Shown: positions 1 to 12,922 of the stretch, piece after piece
Layout: every line of letters begins with the position of its first letter
Position numbering within the stretch: the stretch's first letter is position 1
Source of the DNA: Charina bottae
Lineage: Eukaryota > Chordata > Lepidosauria > Squamata > Charinaidae
Direction: 5' to 3'
DNA length: 64,000 nt
Assembly (NCBI GenBank): GCA_023362775.1
Contig: JALMGJ010000003.1
Location: 49,235,916 to 49,299,915 of the forward strand
Translations under genes and position numbers: made by a program
The notes under the pieces: model-generated
What the model was told of the DNA's origin: nothing
The model's database searches: none
What the model saw: only the letters and a program-made list of their open reading frames with translations

Positions 1-55
1 TGTGTATATTATGCAACCATTTGTGTGTGTGTGAGTGCATGCTGGGGAGATGGTA

Positions 56-60
<5 letters not shown>

Positions 61-98
<38 letters not shown>
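61..98. repeat. (CA)n microsatellite
   Basis: About 19 uninterrupted CA dinucleotides. A shorter TG tract lies just upstream at about 19-32. Confidence 0.97.
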
Positions 99-100
<2 letters not shown>

Positions 101-1222
101 TGTAGAATGGGGGATGGGAAAGAGATGAGGCTCTTTGCCTGGCCAAAAAGTGATTCATGGGGGAAATTAGCTTTAGGAGGGGGAAAGGAAAAATGATCCA
201 GAGGTTCAGTACCATTGAGAGCTCTCTGGTTCAAGCTTCTATGCTTTATATTTCAAATCAGTTCTTCATGAAGAGTGTTGGGGAGAGGCATTTTACATAA
301 GTAGAACAATCATAGGAGATCAATAGTCCTATGAAAAAAATAATAGATGCTGCCTTGTGGAGGTCATCTGGATTCCTGCAGGACGAAATCAGAAATTTTA
401 AAATGGCCGTAACCAAGGACGCATTTATTTTGTTTGGTTCCAGTGTTATGCGTGCGTCCAGATGCACCCAAAATCAGGGTGGAGAGGTATAGGGTGGGGG
501 GAGAGAGAGACACTCTCATGCTGCCAACCTTGACCTTAACAAGGATTAAGAGTATTTCCAAGTTAAACATGAGGAAAATTGATCTGTAAGTGTAAAACCA
601 GGAGAGAAAGGAGAAATGAAACAAATCGTGTGAACAGTCACAGAGATGACTGGAACTCAGCGCATTCTTCATTGGCATTTAAAAAGCCTGTTCTATAAAA
701 AAAAAAATGTTGGTTCAATATGAGATTAGCATTAGCATCTGCCAGGGGAAGAATCTCTCTCTCTCAGACCTAACAGGTGAACCACCTGCCTTGGAACAAA
801 GCATCTCTTGCCTTTCTGGGCAAACCACGGCTCATTGCATTGCGCTCCAAGATCCAACTAAGAGAGGGACGGCAGATGTGTCGGCAAGTCTCCTGTCCTT
901 CCAGCAGACCGAAGGGGTGGCAGCACACAACGTCTAGGTGCTCTCACTGAGGGCCAGCTTGGGAAAGCCAAGCCACACAGAACTCAAACCTAGAGGAATT
1001 CCTGTGGGCCAAGTTATGGAAGAGAATTCATGCAGAAATGCCAGGATCAGCTTGGAGAAGCAGGAAACCTGCTTCCCCCTCTGTCCGTCCCCCCCCCCCG
1101 CACCATTAGCTTTACCACATGGCTGTTTAGTATTTGGTAGGATTTTAATCTAAAGCAGCTTTCCCCAATAGATGTGTTTGGATCCAGTTCCTGTAATTGA
1201 GGATGGGAGTTTTTGCCCAAGT
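99..1222. other. No recognisable feature
   Basis: Mixed-composition DNA with short reading frames that show no domain or repeat-family signature. I see no gene here. Confidence 0.5.
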
Positions 1223-1230
1223 TATTTGAG

Positions 1231-2147
1231 TAGGCTGACCATACGCACCGTTTTAAATGGGACAGTACCGTTTTTCTCACATTTCCCGACCATCCTGTCG
1301 TTTTAATATAAATGTCAATTTTGTCCTGTTTTTTTTTTAAAAAAAATTAGCAAAATGTCAGGCATGGCAAGATTGATTCAGCCAAGATGCAATTATCATT
1401 TAAAAAGTGCTTGATTGGGGTGCCTGATGTTGGGTGAGACTAGAGAGGGGCAAGGAAGTTGGAGAGAGAGAAAGGGGGGGAGACAGAGAGAGATGGGGAA
1501 AGAGATCTTTGCCACCGCCTCTGCTCTGCTCTTAGCTGGCCGCTTTCTGCTCTCTGTTTGTTTTATTAAAATGCATTCGGGATGTGATCCCGCCCCCTTT
1601 TTTCAAGAGTGAAACTGATTATTTCTCCAGCTCGGCAAGAGAGTCTTTCATTTGGGATTGTGGGAGAGAGAGAAAGAGGGAGAAAAAAAAGCAGCAGGAG
1701 GAGGAAGGAAGGCAGAAGGAAGAGAAGCCTTGCCAGGCATGGAGTTTTTGAATCCTCCCTTCCCTGCCTCTCTTCTCTCCCTCCTCCCCTCCTTCCTGCG
1801 ATCCGTGATGTTACAAAGCCTGTGAGCTGTGCTTTCCCCACTCACCTCCTGTCAAATACAGTCCCCCTCTACGTCTTCCTAAATTTTTGTATGAGTTCTG
1901 TCACTGAAGAATAATTGTTAGCTCAATATGTTCATGTAATAAAACGTTTTCATTTTAATGAAAACAAAAATATTTTTATATATACAGTAATCTGTTTAAG
2001 GACCAGCAAATGGATCTTAAAAACTCTTTAAAACTTTTTTTATTGTCTTACTTTTTCATGAATACGGAATATTACATAAGCTTAACCCCGTCCCATTTTT
2101 GCCATCCCAATGTCCTGTTTTTGTCTCAAGGAAATATGGTCAGCCTA
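1231..2147. mobile_element. hAT-like non-autonomous DNA transposon, TAGGCTGACC family, copy 1
   Basis: The left end TAGGCTGACCATA is mirrored by TATGGTCAGCCTA at the right end. The flanks are TATTTGAG (1223-1230) and TATTTGGG (2148-2155), an 8-bp target duplication with one mismatch, the size made by hAT transposases. The 917-bp body has a purine-rich tract at about 1450-1500 and another at about 1660-1740. It has no transposase frame, so it must have been mobilised in trans. A second, much larger copy lies at 40479-45573 and shares about 100 bp of terminal sequence at each end. The superfamily call is inferred from TSD length and terminal structure. Confidence 0.82.
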
Positions 2148-2497
2148 TATTTGGGAAGCACCAACTTGGGCGAGATTAAAATAAAGTTTGGGTGGAACGT
2201 GCATGTGTCCATGCATGCATGTCAGATGTAGGGAAAGAAGCCAACATTAGTTTAAACCACAGACCAAGGCTTTGAAATGTCCATCCCCTTTCTTGCATGC
2301 CACCTGCCAAGTTTTGCTCTTGAAGTCACAAGAGATCACATGGTCCCAGAAAGTGAAGCCAACACTCAGCAGCGGGGATGCTCCATAAGGCACTGCACAT
2401 AGTGCCTAGATACCCACAGAGTGACCATCAGGTACAGCTTTGCCAGGGTTTTCAGCCTGCAGGGAGGGCATGCTTGAGATAGGAGGGCATCTTAAAG

Positions 2498-2959
2498 GGA
2501 TGCGGTGGCTCAGTGGGTTAAACCGCTGAGCTGTAGACTGCTGATCAGAAGGTCAGCAGTTTGAATCCCCACGTAACGAGGTGAGCTCTCGTTACTTGTC
2601 CCAGCTCCTGTCAACCCAACAGTTCGAAAGCTTTGCAAGTAGATAAATGGGTACCACCTTAAGTGGGAGAATATGCTGGCGTCCTGTCGGGGGTCGCCCA
2701 CCGAACGAAGATCTTGTGAATGGCGGCGGAGACGACGGATCCCAAAACAGCAACATCCAGGACGTCAGCAGCCGGCTCCGAAGCAAGGTATTCTGGGACA
2801 TGTAGTCCAATACCCACGAGTCGGTTCCCTTACCTCTTCCCTTAGCGCGTGGTTTAAAATGTTGTATGATATATGAAATGTATAAATATATGAAATACAA
2901 TGTATGTAAGCCACCTAGAGTCCTCCGTTAGGGAGGGGATAGGCGGGGTATAAATACGA

Positions 2960-2999
<40 letters not shown>
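2498..2999 (+). mobile_element. tRNA-derived SINE with L2-like tail
   Basis: A tRNA-like head has an A-box-like GGCTCAGTGGGTTAA and a B-box-like GTTTGAATCCCC. A unique body of about 300 bp follows. The 3' part (GCCACCTAGAGTCCTCC and a GGGGATAGGCGGGGTATAAA element) resembles an L2-type LINE tail and ends in (AAAT)n at 2961-2997. Two further copies of the same family are at 28494-29008 and about 51520-51970. Transcription by RNA polymerase III and mobilisation by an L2-like LINE are inferred from this structure. Confidence 0.85.
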
Positions 3000-4844
3000 C
3001 TTTCCTCCCAGCTGCAGCCAGGAGCAAGAGCTGCTGAGGGTGCAGCCAATCATACCTTTAAAAATTCTGGAAGACTTACTTTGTTTGTTTTTAAACCTAA
3101 GAATATTGATCTCTATTGTCTTATGAAACATATTTTTCTTCTTCTTCAGCTGTGATATGCATAAGTGGGCATACAAGTGCCTCCTTAGTGGTATTTGGCA
3201 CAATCCCTTCTTTTCAAGATGCATTGGCTACTACCCTAATCCAACCACTCTCTCACGCACACCCCAGGTCACATGAAGGAACCAGGAGGGTCATGGATCT
3301 AATCCACAGGTAGTGGCACTTGTGGCAGAAAGCACCCTGTCCACTCCATCAAAGTCTACAAGTTGCAATGCATCCCAATGATGATACAAGACATTGTCCT
3401 AGTCCTCATTTCAGACTTGTTCATGAGAAGTCAAGATTCTAGCAAATTTGAGCAACTTGATCAGCAAAATGCTGTGCAAATATATTACAGTGGCCAGGTT
3501 GTAGATATTCTTCCTCATCTTTTAAATCACCTTAAACAGGACTGCCGGACGACAACCCTCTTATGCAATAAGAGTAGAGAACTGTGAATGTTTCACCTCC
3601 CTTATCATCACAATGTAAGCTTGAACATGAACCTTTTGCTTTCTCAGTAAAATTTACTTTTAATCTTCCTCCATCAGCCCTCCAGACATCTCTTCTTCTG
3701 CTTCATCTCCTGCAGCTTCTTGGTGAAGCACCTTCACACTCTGCCCATGGAGGACAACTGGCTAGGCAGGAGAAGAAAGGCAAAGTAGAGAAGGGATTCC
3801 AGATTAGACAAAAATGACACCTCTTACATCCTCATGCTGCCACTTCTGCACAACCCATCTGGACTGGGAGGAGGAGGAATTTGATAAGAGAAGGAATGCC
3901 TGGCCAGGCTAGCACTTCTATCAAGAAAGGACAATTTTTGCAACTCCTGCAACCTCATAGATGCCTTGTCCTTTCTCTTACTCTTTTTCTCATGTCTGCT
4001 CCTCTGCTTCATCACCTGCCTATCACCGCAACAACTTGTGGATACAAAAAGGGAAGGAACAGAAATGTTCCTGGGTTTTTCGATATTTGATACTTCCACT
4101 TCTGTCTGAAAGCACTTTCTGCTTCCTTATCAAAGATTGTCAAGAGCTACCAGCAGAGGTCAGGAAAGAGGGGGGGAAAAGAGCAGAAAAAAGGAACACT
4201 TCTTTTCTTGCTGCCTAATTAATTAGTGGGCTGATGGATGTGGATGGATGTATGCGAAGGAGCTTGCAGAAGAGAATTGGTGTCACACGAGGGATTAAGC
4301 ATGCTTCCTACTGCCTTTGATACTATTAATTCAATAAATTGCTGACATATTATCTAGTAATGCCCAAGGAGATGTGTCAGTAAAGGGAACTTCTTAAGAC
4401 ACTTGATTTCAGTGTAAATTACACTGAAGCGCAAAGAAACAGATACAAAAGAGATAGAATGCAATCCAATAAACAGGGTATTAAATAATAAAGGGAACAG
4501 ATGTTTCATAAAACACATGAACCTTCTGGGCAAAAGTAATTAGCTGGCAGTTCCAGTCTTTGACCAAACCCAGACCCAGTACCTCTAAGAGCAATCACAA
4601 CTTTTTTAAAATTGGCAGCTTTCCTAAATATTTCTATAAACTGATCTGATAACAAAAAATGTGTAACCCCTCTACACATGAACTTATAAGTTCAGTTAAA
4701 TTAGGCATTAAATCAGAATGCCAAGTACGGTATAAGGAGCAGTGTAGCAAGACATGGGCTTGATAGCCCCACCCAAACAGGGGCATAGGCACTTCTGAAA
4801 TGGGATGTTATTATACGTCTCCCTGAACAGCATGAAAGGTAAAA
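3000..4844. other. No recognisable feature
   Basis: Unique-looking DNA. Several frames of 65-95 codons occur, but none shows a domain, a splice structure or compositional support for being a gene. Confidence 0.5.
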
Positions 4845-5656
4845 CATTGCCAGACTTGAGCATTGGGTCCTATCCAACAAGATGAAGTTCAATGGTGAGA
4901 AATGTAAGGTCCTGCACTTAGGCAGGAAAAACCAGATGCACAGGTACAAGATAGGCAGCACCTGGCTCAACAGTAGTGCCTATGAGAGGGATCTAGGTGT
5001 CCTGGTGGACCACCACTTAAGAATGAGTCAGCAGTGTGCTGCAGCTGCCAAAAAAGCCAATGCAGCCCTGGGCTGCATCAACAGAGGGATAGTATCAAGA
5101 TCAAGGGAAGTGATAGTACCGCTCCATACCGCACTGGTGAGTCCACAATTGGAATACTGCATCCAGTTTTGGTCACCACAATACAAAAAAGATGCTGAGG
5201 CCCTAGAAAGAGTGGAAGAAGAGCAACAAATATGATAAGGGGTCTGGAGGCTAAATCCTATGAAGAACGGCTAAAGGAACTAGGTATGTTTAGCTTAACA
5301 AAGAGAAAACTGAGCAGAGACATGATAGCAATCTTCCAATACTTGAAGCGCTGCCACAGGGAAGAGGTTGTTGATTTATTCTCCATAGCCCCTGAGGGTA
5401 GGACAAGAAGCAATGGGTGGAAGCTTGTCAGAGGGAGATCCAACCTGGAAATAAGGAGGCATTTCCTGATAGTGAGAACTATTAAGCAGTGGAACAGCTT
5501 GCCTACCAGAGTTGTGGGTGCTCCATCGCTGGAGGTTTTCAAGAAAAGGTTAGACAGCCATTTGTCCGAGATTGTATGAAGATTCCTGCCTTGGGCTTAG
5601 GCAGGGGGTTGGACTAGAAGACCTCCAAGGTCCCTTCCAACCCTATGATTCTATGA
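4845..5656 (+). mobile_element. CR1 LINE 3' fragment (5'-truncated)
   Basis: Frames 4882-5235 and 5232-5579 encode the C-terminal part of a CR1 ORF2. They include the segment MKFNGEKCKVLHLG, the ERDLGVLVD motif, the LEYCIQFWSP motif and the terminal TIKQWNSLP block. The two frames were one; a single-nucleotide indel near 5225 separates them. The 3' end carries the CCTATGATTCTATGA terminus typical of CR1, which lacks a poly(A) tail. Only the region after the polymerase core remains, the usual result of incomplete reverse transcription. It is dead. Confidence 0.93.
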
Positions 5657-5913
5657 AACCTAATGTACTGTAAATACTGCCCCATGTGGAATGGAAAGAA
5701 TGTTGAAGAATTACATAAGAAATGTAACTGTGTGTTTGTTGTTCCTAGTCTTCCTGACACCAAAAGATTCATCTGAATGTCTGTTACCTCTTTTTAAACT
5801 TAAAGGCTCTGAAATTAATATATTTTCGGATTAATTTGGCTATAAGTAAATAGTGAAAATATTGAACATATTTTAAATGCACTTACTTGCAGGGAGCGTG
5901 CCCTAAGGAATAT

Positions 5914-6060
5914 TTATTTATTTATTTATTAATCAAACTTATATCACCGCCCATCTTCCTCCACCGGAGGGACTCTGGGCGGTTTACAACAAGATAATAA
6001 AACATAAGACATAAAATATACATACAATATAAAATTACTAGGTTACAAAACAAGATTAAA
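5914..6060 (-). mobile_element. L2-like LINE or SINE tail relic
   Basis: Read on the minus strand, the segment contains AAACCGCCCAGAGTCCCTCC and GGGCGGTGATATAAGTTTGA followed by (AAAT)n. This is the L2 3'-end signature also seen in the SINE tails of this window. No coding part is left. The 6061-6362 stretch that follows shows nothing further. Confidence 0.7.
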
Positions 6061-6362
6061 ATCCAAGAATAATAAAAAGATCTAACTCAATCCAATGTAG
6101 GAATGGGGCATATATATATAGCACTCCAAAACCAATGCAGCTTTGGCTTGAACAAAATTGTGCACCCATGCTAACTGGTTCTAATATTTCCATGTGCTCT
6201 TTTTCATTTCTGTTTTTCAAAATAAAATTAAATTCCAATTATTTAAAAAATGAAATGTATTTCATACTATTTGGTGGAAGATACACAGTGGTCGTACTTG
6301 AGAAAGAAATATAACATCAAAGTTCAGCCTTCCCAGAAGGTCACAAGTTGGCTACCCTTGCC

Positions 6363-6755
6363 CAGGGCTGCAACTAGGGGGGGGGGGGCAAGCGGGGATG
6401 TGTCCCAGGCGCCACGCTGGGGGTGGCACCAAAAGTCCTTTGTGTTAGGATCCTGCGGTGCGAATCGGGACTTAATCTCAAGCCCACCGCTCAAGCAGGT
6501 CTAAAGCAGGAGCGGCTTTCATGTGCTTGGCTCCTCCAACAAACTAGCGCTCGCCAGAAGGGGAAGGTGTGGGTTCGCTCGCTCTTCTCTCTCTCGCGCT
6601 TGGGAAAATGTTACGCAGGTTTGTACACACACCGTAGTGCGAGTAGGGGGGCGTGGCGGAACTTCTCATTTTGCGGGGCCGCGGAATCCATGGGGGGGGC
6701 ATGGAATCCATGTTTGCCCCAGGTGACACAGACCCTAGTTGCGGGCCTGCCCCTG
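6363..6755. mobile_element. Putative GC-rich MITE with short terminal inverted repeats
   Basis: The left end CAGGGCTGCAACTAGGG is partly mirrored by CCCTAGTTGCGGGCCTG near the right end, which closes in GCCCCTG. A G-homopolymer of about 12 bases follows the left terminus. I could not read a matching target-site duplication, so boundaries and family are uncertain. The small reading frames inside are GC-rich shadows. Confidence 0.45.
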
Positions 6756-7101
6756 CCTGTGAAAGATGGAGATCCAGGCCAAATCACTGGCTCTTAGAAA
6801 ATTAAAACTGAATTTCAGAATCTGGGCAGAAAACTGCAAATGTTGACAGCGAATGCTCTCATTGATTTATGTTGATTTTTCCTAAGTTATGAAAAATTAT
6901 TCAGTATAAGGAATTGATTCACTCTCCAGTATTAGTGCTAGGTTTAAAATGACAACACTGGAGAACTATGGTACATTTTTCTGTGGATCAGTGGTATTTA
7001 AAAGTGTGGGAAGTAGCTTTAGCTAAACTAGCATAACAAATAGTTTTGAACAGGCTTATATTTAAGGGTAAGTTTACTCAGATCTGATCACTTTTTCTTA
7101 G

Positions 7102-7202
7102 CTATATTCCTCCCTCCCTTCCTTCCCTCCCTCCCTCCCTCTCTTCCCTCTTTTCTTTTCTTTTCTTTTCTTTTCTTTTCTTTTCTTTTCTCTTTTCTTT
7201 TC
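7102..7202. repeat. Pyrimidine microsatellite, (CCTT)n then (CTTTT)n
   Basis: A run of CCCT/CCTT units passes into about ten CTTTT units on the plus strand. It is polypurine on the minus strand. Confidence 0.95.
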
Positions 7203-7439
7203 GTATTTTTAATCTTTATCCTGATGTTTTATTTGTTCAGTAAACAAGTGATAAAGATCAATCCCTCTTCCCTTGGCCCCCAATAGCTAAAAAATAACTA
7301 AAATATTATAGTCTATGAGAATGCCTGAAACATTTTTTCCTTGAAAAGTTGGCAGCAATTTCTTTTCCATCAATATGAAGAATTGTAAAAATAATTCTTG
7401 CTGCTACTTTCCCCATTAATACGTTATTCTCCCAATATT

Positions 7440-7675
7440 ATTTTTTATCCATTCAATTGTGTCCGATTCTCAGAGAGTGCCTGGACAAGTCCTTGTGGTT
7501 TTCTTGGCAGGTTTTTCAGAAGTGGTTTGCTATTGCCTCCTTCCTAGAACTGAGAGAAAGTGACTGGCCCAAGGTCACCCAGCTGTCTTTGTGCCTAAGG
7601 TGGGACTAGAACTCATGGTCTCCCAGTTTCTAGCCTGATGCCTTAACCACTACACCAAACTGGCTGTCCCCAATA
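7440..7675 (-). mobile_element. CORE-SINE (MIR-like), minus orientation
   Basis: On the minus strand it contains the core motif GGGTGACCTTGGGCCAGTCAC and a tRNA-like head with TAGTGGTTAAGGCATCAGGC and a B-box-like GTTCTAGTCC. These define the MIR/CORE-SINE superfamily. The 3' tail differs from that of the copies at 16207, 18067 and 37143, so it may be another subfamily. Confidence 0.75.
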
Positions 7676-10068
7676 TTATAATCTCTCAGAATTAAAGATG
7701 TCTTTTTCTTCTCCAATGTATTAACTGGAGCCCCTCAGAAACGCTTCTTCCTTCCAACATTGATTAATCCACTTACGTGTCCCACTCCGTCCCTTTCTCT
7801 GTTTATTGCCACATACAAGTCTTCAACCCAATCACTGTCTCTCTTCTGCAAAAAATTGTGCCATGTAGATTTAATTGACCCACTGTAATGGGTTGGCACA
7901 TCTACCACTCCAGATGCTGCTTATCTAGGATGGTAGAATGGTTATTTATCGCTACACCTCCAATTTCTTTACTTGTCGTGGATATTTGTTGATTCACTCC
8001 AGTGTATGACAGCTGGTAATATTCTGTGGAAGCCTTCATCCTATTACATTTTAGTTTAAGTACTACTTTTAGATTAATTTTAGGTGCCCATTGGATTGTT
8101 CCTGTTTTGCATGCAATAGTCATAAGACCAATATGCAGAATTTTTTTAATCCCAATTCTATGGGACTGGCCTATAGATTATAACAGCCTTCCTCAACCTG
8201 ATTCGTTCCAGATACATTTGGGATGACAATTTCAAAAATTATCAACCAGTCATTTGCTCTGCTGGCTGGGAATTCTGGGGGTTATAATCCCAACACGCTT
8301 AGAGCATCTCAGCTAAAAGCCGGGCTAGAATGTGCTTTTCTGCTATTTCAATCTTTTTTTTTTTTTTTTTTGAGGGGGATAGATTTAGATGAAATGTGTT
8401 TTTAAAGCAGCTTAACTTTTGTTAGTCCTTTTCCGCATTCTGAGCCCAAATTGTCCTATCAGCACCTTTCCCTACTAGTCGTACACTCTGTTATGGTGAA
8501 AGTCACTGGAGGGAAGATTTTAAAAAAACTTCAATTACTACTACTCATAAAAAATCCATTCCAGAAAAAAAACTAATGTTTTTTTTTATAGCCCTCATTT
8601 CATCCTATGCATTTGAATGTCTTTCCTTTGCTGCACTGACTCAGTGGAGATTGATGATTTATATTCATCATTGTCCCAGTTCTACTTCAGTGTGCCTCCC
8701 CCCCATTGCTTCAACAAAGCCCCCTTTATAAAAGTTAATCACTTTCTGTATAAGCAATTCCAGACTAGTTTATATTCCGTTGTTAATGTGGAGTGATGCT
8801 CTGAAAGTTGGTATCCATTGCAGAGCAGGTGTGAAGACAGAGGAGCAGGAAACAAAAGCATTTAATGCATGAAAAACTCTAATAATAGACAATTTATTCA
8901 CCTGGCTGAGACTGCATTTGCATTTGAGATGAGTTCATTGTTATTTGGCAATCAGCTTATTGTAGGTCCCAGAAGAAGTACATGAAACATCCAAGTTGTG
9001 GCAATAAGGTTTTGCTGATATTAGTCACATTATATGGGACAGCAGTGAAAAGCTCCAGTATGGATTAAAGTCTTGATTCTCCAAGAAAACTTTCACTTTT
9101 TAAAAAGAGCCTTTTTTAAAAAGGGGAAATATTCTAAGTTTGTAGTTGGGGAATAATCTGTGAAGACTGAATCGTACCATCATATTTTGTAAGAATATAC
9201 ACCAGGTACATCTGAAAACTCACTTTAGAGTTTGGGAAGGTATCCAGTGCAGGTTTGTACTGTGCAACAAGAGATGAATCAGTTAAGTATATGGTGCTTA
9301 TCCTGGCAAACTCTCCACAACAACAACAAAAGCAAAGCGAATCAATGTTTTCTAAATAGAATCATCCATCATGACTAATGTTCTTCTTAGCATGGAGATT
9401 AACAAAAACTACAGTTTACCCCAGTTAGCTGTTTGGTTTAGTTTAGTGGTAAGATTTTTATTTCAAAAGAAAATTCAAATTAGCTAGTCTACAAAACTAG
9501 TGTGGAACAAATCTAAACAAAATCATTGGGCAACAAATATAAACGGGATATATAAGTACAATTACTAGAGCATCAAAGCCTCATGGAATCATGAGTATGT
9601 GAGGCCACAGTATTTAATGGAGCATGTGACATCTAGACAACAAATTGAGATGAGCTGTTGAGATCATATCATGAAAGTACTACTGCAGTTTAACAGACTT
9701 TTAATCCATTTCTGAATATGATTTAGGACCTGAGTACTGAAATACCATATGTTTCTAAATGCATCTATCCATATGTTAGCATTTTCTCTTGAGGCAAGTC
9801 AGTATCCACTTGGCTGCATTTTGCACCAAATGAAATTGTCAACCATCTTCAAGGGCAACTCCTCATAGAGATCATTATAATATTGTATAATCCAGGAGGT
9901 TACAAGAATATGGATCACTGTGGAGAGGCTATTCTTGTTAAGGAACTGCCAACAATAAAGAAGCAAGAGATGGAGCAGGTCCTCAGTGCCTACAATAGCT
10001 ATTCAAGTTTCTAGTGAAAAGGCAGAATTAAGGAATATTCTCTTACAAGCTCCCACAACCAGGAAATC
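7676..10068. other. Mostly unique AT-rich DNA
   Basis: No gene is recognised. The stretch 8180-8345 has the look of an old DNA-transposon relic (CTGGCTGGGAATTCTGGGGG), followed by a T-homopolymer at about 8351-8371. The remainder shows nothing I can name. Confidence 0.5.
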
Positions 10069-10080
10069 TAGTAAGGTAGT

Positions 10081-10387
10081 AAAAGTAAAGGTTTCCCCTG
10101 CACATTCGTGTCTGACTCTAGGGGCCAGTGCTCATCTCCGTTTGTTAGCCGAAGAGCCAGCGTTGTCTGAAGACGTTTCTGCGGTCATGTGGCCGGCATG
10201 ATGCACGTGGAACGCTGTTACCTACCCACCGAAGTGGTACCTATTCATCTACTTGCATTTGCATGCTTTCGAATTGCTAGGTTGGCAAGAGCTGGGGCGA
10301 GTGCGGGAGCTCACTCCATCACGCAGGGCTAGGGATTCGAACCTCCAAACTTGCCTGGCATCTTACTGGCTGAGCCATCGCGCCCCC
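10081..10387 (-). mobile_element. Sauria SINE, minus orientation
   Basis: The plus strand begins with the BovB-like tail complement GTAAAGGTTTCCCCTGCACA and ends in the tRNA-derived head. The head has a B box, GATTCGAACCTCC on this strand, and the terminal TGAGCCATCGCGCCCC. This is the Sauria SINE layout: a tRNA head, a conserved centre containing CATGTGGCCGGCATGA, and an RTE/BovB-type 3' end. BovB copies in the same window could have supplied reverse transcriptase. A 10-bp direct repeat TAGTAAGGTA occurs at 10069-10078 and 10421-10430. Confidence 0.92.
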
Positions 10388-10687
10388 AATATTTATACTT
10401 ATATATACCCAATAAATATTTAGTAAGGTACATCTTTATAATAAATATGTTTTTAAAAAGTCTAACCACAAACAAGCTTGCAGGAATATTGAGGAGAGGG
10501 TTCACATCACCTTCCCACCTTAGTTCATAAGTGGCCAGAACATGCCTCTGAAAGAATCTGTCACTAATTAACCTCCACTAGGACTGGACTCTAATACATA
10601 TTTTCCTTCATGGGCTTAATTGTGATGTTGTTCAGACAGTAAGACTGATTTTGTAAACAGAATTAAATCCATAATTTGGATGTGTTA

Positions 10688-11033
10688 TGTCAGGGTAGCG
10701 CATATACCAGGTTGAGGCGTTCCGTGAGGATGCAAAATAAATTGACAGCTCGCAGTCTGTTATAGACAAACTGTACACAGACCTTTACTGTACAATATTC
10801 AGAGAACCAGAACTTACAATACATCAACAACCAGCCACAACTCCAACCACCAGCCACACCCACAACCCATGGTGCACTTCTCTATATACAGTGGTTTGTG
10901 CTGTGTCATGTATCCACACCCTCCAGGTGTGAGCCCTGAGCGAGCTGAGCTAATCACACACACAGCTCAGCTGTGCTCTGTCATTTCCATATTTACACTG
11001 ATAACATTCTTACTCCACGGTAAAACCCTGACA
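10688..11033 (-). mobile_element. Solo LTR (346 bp)
   Basis: The element starts TGTCAGGGT and ends ACCCTGACA, a 9-bp terminal inverted repeat of the TG...CA type. It is flanked by TGTTA at 10683-10687 and 11034-11038, a perfect 5-bp target duplication. The minus strand carries a TATA-like CTGTATATAGAG about midway and an ATTTATTTTG stretch near its 3' end, so minus is the more likely sense. With no internal region, it is probably the product of LTR-LTR recombination. The family (Copia, Gypsy or ERV) cannot be decided from the LTR alone. Confidence 0.85.
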
Positions 11034-11038
11034 TGTTA

Positions 11039-12914
11039 GAGTATTCAAAATCTCAAGTTCCTTGAGCACAGATTTCTAGGCTTGCTTCTTGAGAATAGCA
11101 CTATCAGGATAAGAGAGGAAATTGATACAATGTCCTTCTGAATCTGATCTCTTATGGGTATGGAGATCCCATCTATATTCGGCAAACTGATCTTCACTAC
11201 TGATCTTCACTACTACCACCACATCTTTGCCATGTCTGGATTTCATCTTTTTACTCATTACGATTCATTGTACCACAGCCTCCAGTCATTGCTTCATGCT
11301 GCTTTTCTTAAATTTTACATAAAAATAGGGTTGGACAACATTGGCACATTATTGATATTACTCTTCAAATCTTTGGACAGTATGTTCTTATGACTTCAGA
11401 TAGAGGTTAAATAATATTGGACACAGGGTGGCTTTAGCTGTATATTTGGAATGTGTTTATTACAAAACTTGCAGTCTCTCTTCTAAACTTTGGCTAAGGT
11501 CCTGGTTGAAAAAGGTTGATATACAGCAGATATATATGGCATAAATTCCAAGGAGGTGCTGGTCAATGTTTCTTAGCCTTCTACATTAGTCCATTTGTGA
11601 CCTTATGCTTACTTTGATGCCATTGTTATATATTTTTTTCTCCAAATCCAAAGCTTTTCTTTGGTTTACAACATGCATCAAAGAGAAGGAATATGCAAAT
11701 GTAGCATAAAAAAAGTAAAACTGCAGAAATGGAAGTTATAACTTTGACTTTTCTCAATATTTTATTTCAGCATGTGTATGGAGCAAATGGTCAGACATGT
11801 TAGAAATAAAGTGTTTTAGGATTGTGACATTTCTTGAACTTTTTCCACTGATGAATTGGTAGGGAACATATAGTAGTATTGTATCTAGAGGCAAATAATT
11901 CTTGAGACAAATAATTTACTGAAACAAAACCACAGAGCTCCATTTTGCTCTGACATCCATACAGAAAAGTAACTTCTCACTCTACATAAGCCAATACTAC
12001 TGCTATCTTCATCCATATAATAGGGAATCAGATTAATTACCTTAGTTTTGTATGCTAACTTTCTACTCCTTTATTTATTGTTACATGGGTTATTTAGAAT
12101 TCAGGCACTGTCTCAAAACAAGTTTTATTTGAATACATTAAAGACAAGTAAATCTAAAGTCTTTCCTACATTTAGTTTCACAACATTTAGTATATTTTGA
12201 AATGCTAGTAGAAGATTGCTCAATGCGTAACTATGTATTTTATTAATGATAAAAAGTCATTTATTACTATTACTATTAAATGCATGTATCATTCTTTCTA
12301 TGTTCAGAAAATAAGTTATTTTGGACTGCCATCATCATTTCTTAAAGAAGCTTCTACTAGTCGTGTTCAATGTATTTTTATCCTTCATTAGGGACCAGCC
12401 TCAAAACAAGATATTGTAAGCTCTTTGGGTTCTTATCTTTGAAACCTAATATTGGAATTCTTGCAAGATCTAATATTTATACATTTTCTCACCCTGTGCA
12501 GAACTGCATTTCCATTAATCAAGAGGAAAACTGAGTAAAGTGGTACAAGTGTGGTCTTATTTAAGCACATTAAAAAGCAAAATCATTAGTAAATGGCAGT
12601 TCTACTAAACATCTTCTGGTGGAGGAAATAATGAGACACACTGCAGTTCACACTGGTTAACTTTGCCAAAAATGTGACACCATGTGATACAATAAATGAA
12701 TGCATAAATAGTTATTGTTCTGAAGGGGCAGTCATAAATCACCAAGCAAGCTATAGGACTTTTCTTCTCTGATTCTTTTTTTCTTCGTGTTTCTTTTTTG
12801 GTCAGGCTTGAAATGTGATCAACCTTCAATAATAATATTAGCAAGAGAATCCCCCACTCCTTCTAGTTGCATTAAAAATGAGACAGAAATCAGGAACAAG
12901 TCATTTTAATAATA
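11039..12914. other. No recognisable feature
   Basis: AT-rich unique DNA. I see no gene, repeat family or strong structure. Confidence 0.5.
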
Positions 12915-12922
12915 CCTTATGG

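Noticed and set aside
2961..2998. Possible CRISPR-like or satellite repeat
   Set aside because: It is a simple (AAAT)n SINE tail. No spaced repeats of CRISPR type exist anywhere in the window, as expected for animal DNA.
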